Assembly: GCF_019059575.1 (NCBI RefSeq)
Contig: NW_024882909.1
Coordinates: forward strand, 62,001 to 126,000
Reading direction: 5' to 3'
Source of the DNA: Amphibalanus amphitrite
Lineage: Eukaryota; Arthropoda; Thecostraca; Balanomorpha; Balanidae
DNA length: 64,000 bases
Positions 22,499-35,469 of this stretch are shown piece by piece. Under the pieces are notes generated by a model that saw only the letters and a program-made list of their open reading frames with translations, was not told the origin of the DNA and made no database searches. The position numbers and the translations under genes are program-made. Position 1 is the stretch's first letter; each line of letters starts with the position of its first letter.

Positions 22499-24465
22499 AC
22501 AACGTAGAAACTAAGCTATGCCTATTCTGTCGATTTTCAGAACATACTCAAACGCTTATAGTTCATCAAACCTGAGGCCCCTAATGTCAGGACAAAAGGT
22601 CACTCTGCCGTGCGCCGAAACGCGTCGAGGACTGTTGCTAGTCGACTCCCCTCCGTAGATGACTGTCGGAGCTTTCACATGACAGCTGACAGGGTCACAT
22701 GACTGGCCAACTGTCATGAAATGATGGCATTCAAATTCGTGCGGTTCATGCAACGGTAGGCCAGTGCGCGTGGCGCTTGAAGTGTAAATGTTCGAATCAT
22801 TAGGTACTTTGATACAGCATGAATATCTAAAGTCACCATGAAAGGCTTGAAAATTAAAAAATGTCATACATTTACATCGCCATATATGCGTTAACTTAAA
22901 ACATGTAAAACGAACGCTGATTCAAACAATGATGCCTACCTACCACGAAAGCTTTCTATCTAAATAAAACACCCTGGCGTATTTGACAGCCTCCAATTGG
23001 AGGAAATGCGATGCCTTCTAATCGCTCTCTAGCCGAGAGCTCGAGTAAACATAATCTCCGGCAGTTCGGGGGATCTGGCGCAGCATCTCTGGGCCTGCTG
23101 AAGATCGGTTACGTAAGTTACAAATCACGGGTAATATCCGGCTCGTGGAAATCCTAGTTTGATGGATTATCATGCTGATTTTACCAAGAAAATGTAATTT
23201 TAACACGCGTCGGCTTCTGTATTTCAGTACAATCGTTGAACCAACAACCACGAAGTTATATCTCATGATTGTGATGAGGTAAAACTGTTGAGCTTTGGTC
23301 GAGCCTAAAAGTTTATAAGCAGGGAGCAGCCGTAGTGTTCGGGGCAAGCCTTCCTGACCCAAACCCAGTCGAAGCGAATGAGTCGCATCCAATTCATTTT
23401 CTACAAAAAACAAACATTTCTTACTAATAGCACTACCAGTAATGCCTAAATTCTAACGTCTGTTTTCTGTGCTAGCAACAGCGTGCAATATTACTTCTAC
23501 TATCCTGGAGAACACGCTCACGGCTTTAGCCAATCACCGGCAAACAAAGCCTCATGTTCTTAGTGCGTAATTACGCAAGCCAAACCAACACTTGCTTTGT
23601 TCTAAAGGTGCCGCTAGCTCATCGCCACCCGGAGCCAAAGCCAATACCAATTGGCACCGCATTGCGGGCTAGCTCTCTGCAGACTTAGTCAGCTGTCTCA
23701 TCAAGTTCAGGGCATGACCTTGATCGACGCCACATGGGCGGCGCCTAATTGGCTGGACGGATTCGTAATGCGGCGCCGGGTCGGTCAAGAGAAATGGGCC
23801 AAATCGTCGTCTGCTGGTTGAATACTGTTTGAAGAAAGTTAGCAGTGAATGGACAGTGGACACCCAAAAAGCTGGCTTGTTGTTCCAATAATAAGATAAT
23901 AAGAAATGGTTGTTTTTTATTGCATTGATCAACGCATAGTAGAACGCAAGTGACTATTCCCCATATGCATAATAACTGTCGACGAATGCATGCCTTATCC
24001 TCTGTATCATAATAAAAGAATTCTGTATAAAAAGGTGCTTAACTACTAGCTTAAAATCACAAAAAACTTCGGAAATTTCTTCACTATTACCTTTGTCGCA
24101 GTGTGCCTCTGGGGTCTTTTCAGGATATCTGACATCGCCTTTTGTTCAAATTACGGGAGCTTTCACTCTTTGCTTTTTTTTCTGTAGTAGCTTCTCTGAA
24201 CATATATGGCCAGCTGGATTCTCGTTGTAGTATCTCCTCCAACGATATCGCCGCGGCTCGGCTAAAACGAGATTTCCACTCAAACGCGGGTAGGCTGAGA
24301 GTGGGAAACTAATTCGCAGTGCTAAAAAGGAACAATTGATGACACACGATGGGTCAAACGAAAGAAATGTGCTGTTATTATGTGACACTGCAGGTGGTGT
24401 GGTGTGGTGATGTCAATGCATCATTAAACCTGTTGTGATTTTTAAATTTATATTTTTGTTTTGAG
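22499..24465. other. gene-free stretch
   Basis: No gene is recognised. A 131-codon minus-strand frame (23018-23413) has no known motif, and similar frames occur by chance elsewhere in the window. Confidence 0.35.
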
Positions 24466-24471
24466 GTCTCC

Positions 24472-25148
<677 letters not shown>

Positions 25149-28100
25149 GGAGACATACCGTCATTCTACGCGTGATAAACGACCTTTGGAATCTCCGCGA
25201 GCCATTCATCATTCCTTGGACAGGCCGCAACCAGAGACCAGATGACCTGCGGACTCTGTTTCATGAGTTTCTTTAAAAAAGAACCTTCTTTGAAGCTCAC
25301 ATTCATGACCGGATAATTGCTGTTTCAATATCAGCATGTAATGACAGTTGAGCGGTAAATAGTTGAATAAACCACATGCGACATTTCGAGTCCCCCTCTA
25401 TATTTGACCTGACACTGCAACAATGATAAAACGCTAGTGTGACCACATAAGACAGAGTATTGATATTCTAGGTAATTAGTAGACTAATTAAGACGTATTA
25501 TCTTACGCGTCAGGTTTTATAATCCGTAACTAAACATTAAAGCGGTTTCTTGTCGGTTTCGCTTCTTAACAACCAATTAACGAAGATAATTTAGCAGGTA
25601 AACTCAGTGTATGACTCACTGTTACAAGGATGCACGAACATTTAGTTTGAATCGCCTTACAGTGGCAAATAAAAACAACGCACAACATTTCCTTTGATTT
25701 ATATAATGGGAAAAACTCGACGACAGACAGCGATGGTTCAAGATAACATCGATTGTTCAACTGGAAATCCGGGAGCGTGAGCTTTGTCCAGAAAACAACA
25801 CCATATCCGATATTGAGGTCTTATTGGTAAGCTCAAGGTGACTGTCAGACGAATGAACTCGTTTCCCGTGCTATGTTTGTTGCATATTGTCTGAGCTACT
25901 TGTTGGCCGTGTCGGTTTCACCTTGAAGGGTAACGCATCCTCTTCAAGTCTCGGAAGTGTTCTGTCGATAATTTTGTTGTTTAGATGGATTGGACGGATC
26001 AAAAGAAACTTACGAAACTTACTCTCGAGGCATAGTCAAAAACTATAAGGGATGCATATCAACAGAAACGAAAGAAAAGCAACTAAGTGATGAGCTAGAA
26101 ATGCAGAGATAAGAAAACAACCGGAGACACTGCCTGCAATCTGTGCAACACATTGCATGAGCCAGGAGCCTATATTTAATCAAAAGAAATTATATTTGGA
26201 CACACCTATCGTAATTCCGGCAGTTTTTTTTAATTGAAGCCAGGCCCCTGATTTCTCTCTTATCCGCAGAAGATCCATCATCAACAACAGGTGTTAGCAC
26301 CTCGCTCCGCCCTCGCGTCCCGATGCTGACACGCTCTGAGGCTATTTTTTATGTCTGACGGCCCACACTGAATTCGATTTAGTCCTATCATTTGTAGGTG
26401 CGGCTCCCACGCGAGAGCTGCAAATCTTGTAATGCCTCAAAGTGACATAATAACCCAGGAAGTCAGGCGATGATGAATCTTATTAACATGGAAATGACGT
26501 AATGCTGGGCGCTGGCCTTCGTGGCCGGTTTTAGACCAGAGATGTCAAGACACTATAACAAATGCGGATGAGCATAGCAAGATTCCATTCCAATCAGCGT
26601 CATAGACATGACCTCGACCGCAATGTTCAAATAACTCTCCAACTATCACAGCCAAATCAAATGAACTGCGAAATCGGCGGTGCCTGATAAATTGCAGTTG
26701 AACATAACATCAAAAGGAATACGCTAGCAACAGTTTGCATCTCACATCCAAAGATGTTATAAGAGTGGGAGTTGACACGCACCACTGCTCATTTACGTGT
26801 TCCTAGCAGCTCATGGCAGCATATATCCCACGCGTGCCGCGCCCGTGCGCCCGCTAGCCCTCACATATGGTGTTCATTCGTGATCGGATACACGCTCGTG
26901 ATATACCTTGACGGACGCTTTCAGTTGCGCCGTGCCTACGCCGGTGGCGTGCAAAATCTAGGTACGTCCTATCGCTCGGTCATGAACGCACTGATGCGCA
27001 ATTTGGTGTGCTGCACAATGTTTTTAGTTGACGGCGCACAGTTACTTGTATTATTTTCAGATGTGAAACAGAGCAGTAGTCCCGAGGATTGTATGCAGTC
27101 AACCTTGTGATTTTTTCAGTGAAACTATTCCAGGATACAGGAAGTTTTGTTGGTGGAATATACTCTGCAGTGAGCTGTATTATTTCCACCAGTGGAAACT
27201 ATGTAACAAGCTAACATTTCAGGCTTTTACTAGTTACATAGTCATCACTCAGGCCTCGCTTGAAATTGAGCTATATCGGTGGGAAACAGTTTGAAACAGT
27301 ACCCTCACCATCTGACGGGAAAAAATTGGCCACGCTGGCGCTGACTTGCGGTAATGTACCTATCACATCATCGGAGTTCCGCCAAAAGCAGCGCATTTCC
27401 TCGTGATGCGTAGGAAAAGGATAGGCACCAGTTGACCTGAGTCACCAAGCAATTAGATGACTCACTGGGCTCGTAGTTTCACAGTGATTTCATTGACGTT
27501 TCGGGCACAGATATGTTCCACCAGTTTGAGTTGTCCTGCACGTCTCATGCTGATGCTATAGGATCAGCATTGATTAGATGATCTAAACTGAACCATATCA
27601 TTAATATTTCGAAGCCTTATCACCAATGACCAAAAAACCAACATGAAGTACGTGGTTAGAACAAAAGTAAAAAAGGAAATAGGTACATAGGACACAAATG
27701 TAATAGATGAGTGACGACTATTTCATTCGGATTTTATCCATATGAAAAAGATACTACGTATAATGGACGATATCTTCGCTTTGATAACGTCAAACCCACC
27801 GACAGACGAGATGGCGAACGATTTAACATTCTGCCCACGTGTCTAAGACACGATCTTGCTGAGCACATCTCCACTTTGCGATCTGTTTAAGCGATAACCA
27901 GCCCATCGTACACCATTATTTCATCATCTCTGTCCATTTTTCGGCCCGACAAAATGACGGCCAGATTTGAGCGACCCACAAACTCAGTACAGAACATCTA
28001 ATGGATATTGGAAAGCTAATGGATCAGCGCAGTCGAAAACGCACCGTCTAGTCCAAATTACATTAGCGAGCGAGAGCGAAGCGGACGACTGTGACATGAT

Positions 28101-29053
28101 GAGTTGAAGGCAGTTTGTACGGTAGCTGGAAAGGTGCAGACACATTAGGGACACTATTATCCGAGCTCGGCGACCTACATGAGATTCACGCGAGCAGAGT
28201 TGTCGCATGCGTTCGGCGATCTTTTAACAATAATCGGATTGGTAGTTCAAGTTCAAGTTCAAGTTCGGTGTAATGAGGACATTTCCACATAGTGGCTCAA
28301 TATTTAGTCCGAGTCAGAGTACATAGATCAAAACATGACAAGTCAATTTCACAGTAAATCACAATCAAGAGATAGGTATATAAAAAAGGTATACGATAGG
28401 TATACATCTTGACGCAGCTTTATCATTGTTCTGTTTGTGATGTTCGGGGCATTCCATTACGGCCAAATACGGACAACACCTACGAGACTGTCAGAACGAT
28501 GCATTAGAGTTTGCATAAGCTGCACTAAAAATCATGCAGGGTACCGTACCAAGTTCTGGCTTACATCGTAACACAGAAGGTCACCAACAAAGCCCGTAAT
28601 GTCACTCTCCTAAGTCCTCTAGCTCTGACTCGGCCTCAAGTAGTTGTACCGTGTGCAATGACGTATCAGCCCTTCACCACTGCCATTTTTGTCTTTTTTT
28701 CTGGATGATTTGTCTTGCCTTCAGCACCAAGGAAAAAGCCCGAGTCGAAAAACAGGGTTGTCCAAACGTATAAGTGTGCTTTAATTCAACAGAAAAAAAC
28801 AAATGCCTCCAGCCAGCTGAACTAGGAAGAATTAAGAAACAATTTGTTAGGTCATCAGTCGTGCTATAAAAGAATTGCAGCGAATCGTGGCTGTCGTTGA
28901 GAACTGACCGGATTGGTCTTATAGGCTGAGTGAATGAGCCATTTATAGTTATCACTCTTTCTGTGACACTGTGGTAGTCTGGAATGATGCCATTCTTCGA
29001 AACGCTCTTTTTTCTTATAATTATTTATGAAAACCGTCCTTTATCGATTTAGC
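25149..29053. other. 4-kb gene-free stretch
   Basis: No exon, element terminus or array was recognised apart from a small GTTCAA tandem repeat at about 28246-28265. Frames such as 26772-27110 (plus) and 28674-28955 (minus) show no family features. Confidence 0.35.
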
Positions 29054-29057
29054 ATCT

Positions 29058-30697
29058 GGGGCATTCCACGTCAAATCAAACACCGAAATCCGTCATCCCC
29101 TTCGATTTTTCTGAAAATTTGTAGGCAGACTGGGCATGGTTCAAAACTGAGTTACGTATAATATTTTCGAAATTTGATAACGTATCGCTGAGATATAGGT
29201 CATCGAATATAGCGAAAAATGCCACACATCAATTCTTTAAATGGCTATAACCCTGGTTCCTTTTCTGGTATCAAAATGATATTAACAGGGTCTTATAGGC
29301 AATTGATAACGCTTTGATTTTTAATTATAAAATTAAATTGAAGTGACCTTGAAATGCATTTGACCTTGAATTAAAACAGAAAAATTTAAATAGCAAAAAA
29401 CACGTCACCTTCGATTTGGGTAATTTTTACATATTATGTCCGTCACAATGTTTCTAACCATCTGTGAAAAAATTGGAGTGGGCCATTCATAACTTTCGCG
29501 GCAAACGCCGTTTTCATGCATCAACATCACGCAACCGCGCGTGACCTTGAAAGACAGAGTCAAGACATGCTTGCTTGTGTACACTTTCTGAAATGAATGA
29601 TTGTTGATAAGTGATATCCCAAACTCTGCGAGAATGGAAATGCATAGTCATCGTAGTCAAGCATTCACGTTCCATAGTAAAAGTGTCTCAGGCAAACGGT
29701 ATTTTGCGGTGGATTTTGAGCCGTGTGGAAATGCATCATGAAGTAAATTCAACGAAAACATTATCACGCAACGATATCTTCACGTCTTTTGATCTTCACT
29801 ATACGAAAGAACATACATTTTTTAGTATGTATGGGGAATTTCTAGCTAATCCAATAATAAATATGGCAGTTAGAGGCCTGCTAAGAGTTACATGTCGCCG
29901 GCTGAGGCGGGCTCGGCCGATGCGGGAAACGCAACAATCACAATTTTGTGTTTACACGTTCATATTTAAATTGTTTACCAACCGATTTTCAAAATTCTTT
30001 CATCATAAGATTGCCTGTACATTTCTTAGTCTTCCCACAAAATTTGACGCGAATCGAACGTAATCAGCGGTCGATTTTCTTATTGATTGCACGATGAGAT
30101 GTCCAATTCAATTCTTGACAGGTAGCCATAATTAATTTCGCATTAATCTTATGAGATATTGGCGAAAAACAGGAGGGGTGGGCGAAATTCGCTCTTCCCC
30201 CTCCACTGCGCGTTCTAACATACGTTTGCATATGTGCAATTTTCTTCAAAACTTATGAATGGCCCACTCTAATTTTTTCACAGGTTGTTAAGAATATGGT
30301 AGGCAATAAAATATATGAAAATGAGCCAAATCGAAGGTGACGTGTTTTTTGCTATTTCAATATTTGTGCTTAAGAACAGAGTTAAGCAAATTTCAAGGTC
30401 ATATATTTAAGTAGGTGCAATTCTAAACAAATGCTTAAGAAATTACCTAAACAGTAAGGTTTATTTCATTCAAATCAAACAAGTACAACCAAAGTTATGG
30501 TCGTTCAAAAATATAAAGATGCAACATTTTGTAAAAATTCGATGCCCTTTATTTAGAAGACCTGTGGTCAGAATGTGCAAAAAACATCAATGTAATGTCC
30601 GGGGCCACAGAGGAACTCGCTCACAAATTTATAATGAAATCGCTGATGGTAAGGTGCAAAACAACCGATTTTTGTTCGATTTGACGTGGAATGCCCC
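29058..30697. mobile_element. 1640-bp long-inverted-repeat DNA transposon, non-autonomous (Sola2-like?)
   Basis: Both ends begin GGGGCATTCCACGTCAAATC and are flanked by ATCT on each side (29054-29057, 30698-30701), a perfect 4-bp target duplication. Inverted similarity continues far inward. A block with GCAAAAAACACGTCACCTTC at about 29393-29420 faces its complement at about 30330-30358, and a block with GTGGGCCATTCATAA near 29478 faces its complement near 30255. The arms are therefore about 450-500 bp and imperfect. The core includes a 150-codon open frame (29611-30063) without transposase motifs. A 4-bp duplication and GGG termini fit what I recall of Sola2-type elements; the class assignment is tentative. 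TGACCTTGA sites recur in the arms. Confidence 0.85.
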
Positions 30698-30701
30698 ATC
30701 T

Positions 30702-32825
30702 TGAATGGCAGTTTTGTTTCTATTCTAGAGTATCTAATGAGAGAGAACTTTGTATTTACAGACACTTGGCCCAATTCTACCAAACATCACATAGCTTGGC
30801 GCTGCCTGAGCAGTGTTCCATGAGGGGTCTTGTCTGCCGTTCAATGTTTATGCTCAACAGCACAATCATCTTTCGCAAAAGACCCTTTGATTCGACCAGG
30901 GTGGGTTAGAAAAAGAGTTCGGCAATGATTTGATTTCAAGAACAAATCAGCAGGTTCCGTCTTGAAACCAGTTTCTTCTCAGTTGTTGCATCAGTTCTCC
31001 GAGAAACGACTACATCGAGTACGCCGTACAATCACAACAAAAGCGGATTAATGCCCTCTCATCATGCTAGTAAACAGCTTCAGGAAAGGTTTGTACCTAT
31101 ACTGGTCATGTCAGGAATAGGATACTGGACTTGCTTCATTACAGCTACACTGTGGAATATAGGAATTTGATAGGAATATACGAGTAGACTGTAGAATCAC
31201 AGTATTTGTGCACCACCCCACACAGTCCTACATTTAAGTCTCAACGCAGGGAGCCCCGAGTAGATGTTTTTTTTTCGTTTTCCTGTGCACCAGAGATGGC
31301 TTAGCTCCAGCCTTTAAGTGGTCTCGGGCATACCAGTCATAGTTGAAGGTGTGTAAACAGATTAGAAAGCAGAAGCTCAGTTGCTCCGTATCGTCATTGA
31401 GCTGTTTTTGCAACGTCGGTCGGTTGGGCCTCGCTTTGAACACCCAGTGTTTTGAAAGATGACGAATTCCATACGAAAGAGCACTCCACATTTGTTATTC
31501 ATGTGAGAAGCTGAAACCCACCAGGGATATTAAAAGGGTGCTTGATATTGAGATTGATGCATCAGTCTCTCATTACATTACGATGGTTTTTTCTTAGAAT
31601 ATTAATCTCGAATATTAGCGGCGTTTGGTGTTTACTCATAATCCTTTCCTTATTGCGATAGTTTAGAATTCATATCTATTCGGCACTGACAAACTACTTA
31701 CTAAATTTAAAGAATTACGATGCTTAAATGAATATTCAGCTTAACTTGTTTGTAAATGCATAAATGTGGTCTAACACCTTACTGGAACCGCTGGCAACTA
31801 GGACAAAGACCATCATTCAAACTGTTAAATGAATACCCACACCAGCGTAAAATGCGCTCAATAATTCCTAGAAATAATTCACCGATGTCAACATTCCGTC
31901 TGGAAGCGAAAGGATACCACTGCTCCGTCCATGAATACAAATACGCTGTACATAGAACTGTCATACCTTGTCCTACGACGACAAGACAACACTGCACAAG
32001 AACGCCAAGAAGCCTTAGCACAGGAGTGGAATTGAGTTGAGTTTGACGAGAGCTCCCCAAACAGGCAGTTGTGCAGCGTCATTCGTCATGCATGGCATGT
32101 ATGCAAAGTACTTGATGTCTTACAAATATCCTTAGGCTAGATCTGCAAGAAGATTTGCGCCCTGCAAATATATTCAATGCAGTCACAATATGACATTACG
32201 TAGGTAAAGCTAAAAATAGGTAAGTCAAAGGCTTACGCAGATTGATGCGTTATTCCTATATCGACTTCATTGAAGCACAAACATAACAAAGGTATGACAA
32301 GATCGTTTTCGTTCTAATTCGGCGTAATACCTAACTAGCAATGGATAGGAGCTATCGTTTACTAGTTCGTAATACTTAATTACGAAATACAACTAAATAG
32401 CTGCCCCTTTTGATGAGAGGAATCGTCTAGGCTACACTTTTGGATGCTCATAAACAGCACATACACCTCCCTAAGATGCGGTTTCGTACAACTTACTCAG
32501 TGAATCATCTAATGAAAAGTGACTGTATTATCCAACATTAGTCAGACGGGAACACCCTCTGTGAAATTTACCGGGTAATTATAGATAAGCAGCGATAAGC
32601 CGCCAATTACCATTACGTCATTCGAATGGAGCATGCTCAGTATAGCACCTCTTCCTAAGAAGATTTTTCGTCACTTTACATGTGTGATGTGCAAAGCCGC
32701 AAATGTAATGCGATTTAACAAAGCTACATGTCTTTATTACCTCATTAATGCTAGATTATAAGATAAGCTTTATTCTCTCGCAGGATGGGCTCAAGTCCCA
32801 CGGTTTATTTTGTGAAGAATCCAAA
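30702..32825. other. gene-free stretch
   Basis: No gene or element is recognised. Overlapping frames on both strands at 31756-32082 are unremarkable. Confidence 0.35.
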
Positions 32826-32845
32826 TGCCTGCCTGCCTGCCTGCC
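32826..32845 (+). repeat. short (GCCT)n repeat
   Basis: About four to five GCCT units abut the left end of the hAT-like element and may have obscured its target duplication. Confidence 0.7.
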
Positions 32846-32848
32846 CGC

Positions 32849-34362
32849 TAGGGGCGGAGCTTCCTCCTACAATTGACCAACTTGGTATTTTGCCCCACCA
32901 TGAATAAGAGTTTTGCCCGTCCTAAGCACGTCCTATCCTACCACGGTACACGATGAGTTAAGTTTGACGAACAGACAATAAAACAAGCGAACTTTGGTAA
33001 AGCCTATTGCGATGCATAATTTATGCCAACTGTCTAATTCACGAAACAGCCATAAAATATCAATCAAGTGAACCATTTCGGCTTGCTGTTGGCAAAACCA
33101 CCGGTCTCAAATTTATTAGGTCGTAAATCCTTCAGAAAAACGGAGAAGCTCCTCTAAACAGCTCCTCCGCAAAAACAACTTCTTGCGAAAGGCGCATCTC
33201 GTGTCGGGCCAACGTCTGCACTGTTTTATCCTATATTGACAGTTACTCTCTCCACCGAAGTACGGGAAATGGCCTAACTATCCTGGAGATGGCTCGGTCT
33301 CTGCTTTTTATGAGGGTGGAGTTTGTTCTAAATCTGCTTCCTTCGAGGGTTTCTCGAGGGTTTCGGTCCGGTAGGTTTGTTTTGAAGTGAAGACGACTAC
33401 AGATATCGTCAGGCTTAGTAAAGAGGTGTTAGAGTACTTAAAACAGTGTCTGGTGGGCCTGATTGAGTCTGATCGGAAGCGTAGACCAGGTATAAGGGTC
33501 AGTGCCCAAACAACAAAAACGAAAGAACATCAAAACGCGTTCATTTTCTAACAATACACACTGCAGCAGTCTCAGCTGCAGCCCGGTTTGGAGTGCTATT
33601 CCTGTGCAGGGTCGCCGGGGCTGGGGTCATGGCACGGTTTGAAGGTCAGTTGAACACCGGTTTGGGGTCAGCCGGGCAGCGTTTCAGTCTCCTATGGAGC
33701 GCCGCTGGTCTGGTCTGTGTCCCATTTGGAGCACTGGCCGGGATCTGCCATGTGGAGTCGGATAGCGGAGTCTGGTGTGGCGCGGCTGGACTGCCGGTAT
33801 CGCCCCCGTTTGGGTGACGCGGTTGCTAATTCAATGAGCAGGCTGCAGTCGTCTTTGGTTAGATGACGATTAGTTGGTCGTGGTGATCACAAGATGCAGG
33901 AGAACTGAATAGAGCTACTGACCTGTCGAAAATGATGTCGCTAGGAATATAACAGATTAGCTTCTTCATACAGGGGGCGGCATCAAGCTATTGGAATCTA
34001 TTAGTAAAATATGTCTGATGCATCATGTCTCGGGAACACTAGGCCAACATAAAGAGAAAAGATGGATTATAAGACGGCACACACGGAGAAACATGGGTGG
34101 AGCTTTTCCAGGGAAGCTGGTGGGGCAAAAAGTCGTCAAACCCACAATGTCCGATCATGAAGTTGAATAAAATGCCACACTGAATTTCCCATCATTACAG
34201 ATATAATAGTTTGCGCTTGAACAGACATTCCAAAGCTCTTCAATGCGAAAAAGATTAATTTGCAAAGCAACAAAGTCTTAGAAATCAGCTAAAGTTGGTG
34301 GGGCAAAATGGCAAGTTGGTGGGACAGCCGCCCCACCAATTGTATAGGAAGCTCCGCCCCTG
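32849..34362. mobile_element. hAT-like non-autonomous element (about 1.5 kb)
   Basis: The ends are inverted copies, TAGGGGCGGAGCTTCCTCCT on the left and CAGGGGCGGAGCTTCCTATA on the right, both followed by CAATTG. CAGGGGCGG is a common hAT terminus. An 8-bp target duplication was not found; the left flank is a GCCT microsatellite. The right subterminal part repeats a GTTGGTGGGRCA motif. A GC-rich segment (33575-33820) with repeated CGGTTTGG steps lies inside. There is no transposase frame. Confidence 0.7.
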
Positions 34363-35125
34363 CGGAGAAGGTACATACCTGTGCCCTGTCAACAGTATCG
34401 GAGCATTGCAAGAGCGTTTGTAAACATTGGGGAGCCGAAGAAAAGAAGAATGCTGTGGAAACGACAAGACTACATGGCACACCCTGACACGGTTGACAGG
34501 GCAGCCAGGATTCACCGAAATCGAAGTAGAAACCAGTCAGCTTAACAACTCTGAGAAGCTCCCGATATCGGCATCAATGCTTCAGTTTGAAAAACAAAAA
34601 CCTGATTGGTGCCCAGCTAACGGATTGACTTGCTGAAGATGGTGAGCAATTGTTCAGATAGTGCAGAGCACGTTGCAAGACCATTGCTTAGCTGAATGTT
34701 CCATCGAATTTTACGAGAAACAGTATGCTCTTGTTTAGTTTCTGCTTCTCAGCCGACGAACCGTTGAAATTTTACCTATCAAATTTATCAAAAGTGCATT
34801 TTACCTATCAAAGATAAAAGTGGTGCTTCACCCACATGTTACTAAAAGCACGTCTTGTCAAGACCGGTGCAGTTATCTACAGTAGGTACCCATTTTTATC
34901 AAAGACAGAAAACAACAGGTCAATTGTAAGGTTGGGACTCGTCAGTAAAACGTAGAAACCGCGTATGCAGTTTCTACGTTCAATTTTTCAGAAAAACTTC
35001 AGTTCAATAATATAAGTTTTTCTGACAAAGTTTGAACGATAACAATAGAAAACTAAAATGAGTTGCCCACAAATGAAGAAGGCCCTAGAAACATTTAAGA
35101 ATGACATTTGCCTATCCAAATCACC
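34363..35125. other. gene-free stretch with one hairpin
   Basis: Apart from the inverted repeat at 34949-34980, no gene or element is recognised. Confidence 0.35.
34949..34980. repeat. perfect 11-bp-stem hairpin
   Basis: AACGTAGAAAC faces GTTTCTACGTT across a 10-nt loop, with no mismatch. No poly-T run or gene end suggests a terminator role. Confidence 0.8.
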
Positions 35126-35127
35126 TA

Positions 35128-35467
35128 CACACAGAAAAATATTGACACCGTTAGCGGTGTAATTGCACAGTACATATCTGAGCACTTGAGGAAAGTTAAT
35201 TTAGTCCCTTCCCCGCTTAAATTACTCGCGCTTCCAAATGAACACCAGGAAGAAGGTAATAGAACACTGTTAGGAGGGTTGGGTGTTTTGCTACATGTAG
35301 TAAAACACCCAACCCTCCTAACAGTGTTCTATTACCTTCTTCCTGGTGTTCATTTGGAAGCGCGAGTAATTTAAGCGGGGAAGGGACTAAATTAACTTTC
35401 CTCAAGTGCTCAGATATGTAGGTACTGTGCAATTACACCGCTAACGGTGTTAATATTTTTCTGTGTG
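35128..35467. mobile_element. 340-bp near-perfect palindrome flanked by TA (palindromic MITE)
   Basis: The arms, about 165-170 bp each, are almost identical when inverted. I see one mismatch next to the centre (CTACATGTAG, 35291-35300), one near the outer ends and a 4-nt insertion in the right arm. The ends CACACAGAAAAATATT are flanked by TA on both sides, as expected for Tc1/mariner-type insertion. Each arm also contains a small imperfect palindrome ACACCGTTAGCGGTGT near its tip. The same short protein can be read from both strands because of the symmetry, so it is not a gene. Confidence 0.85.
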
Positions 35468-35469
35468 TA

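Noticed and set aside
29611..30063. 150-codon frame in the core of the long-inverted-repeat element as a transposase
   Set aside because: It is too short and shows no DDE/D-type or zinc-finger motifs. It is probably a chance frame in a non-autonomous element.
35108..35432. Matching 71-88-codon proteins on both strands
   Set aside because: They arise because the locus is a near-perfect palindrome. Identical frames on both strands are a symmetry effect.
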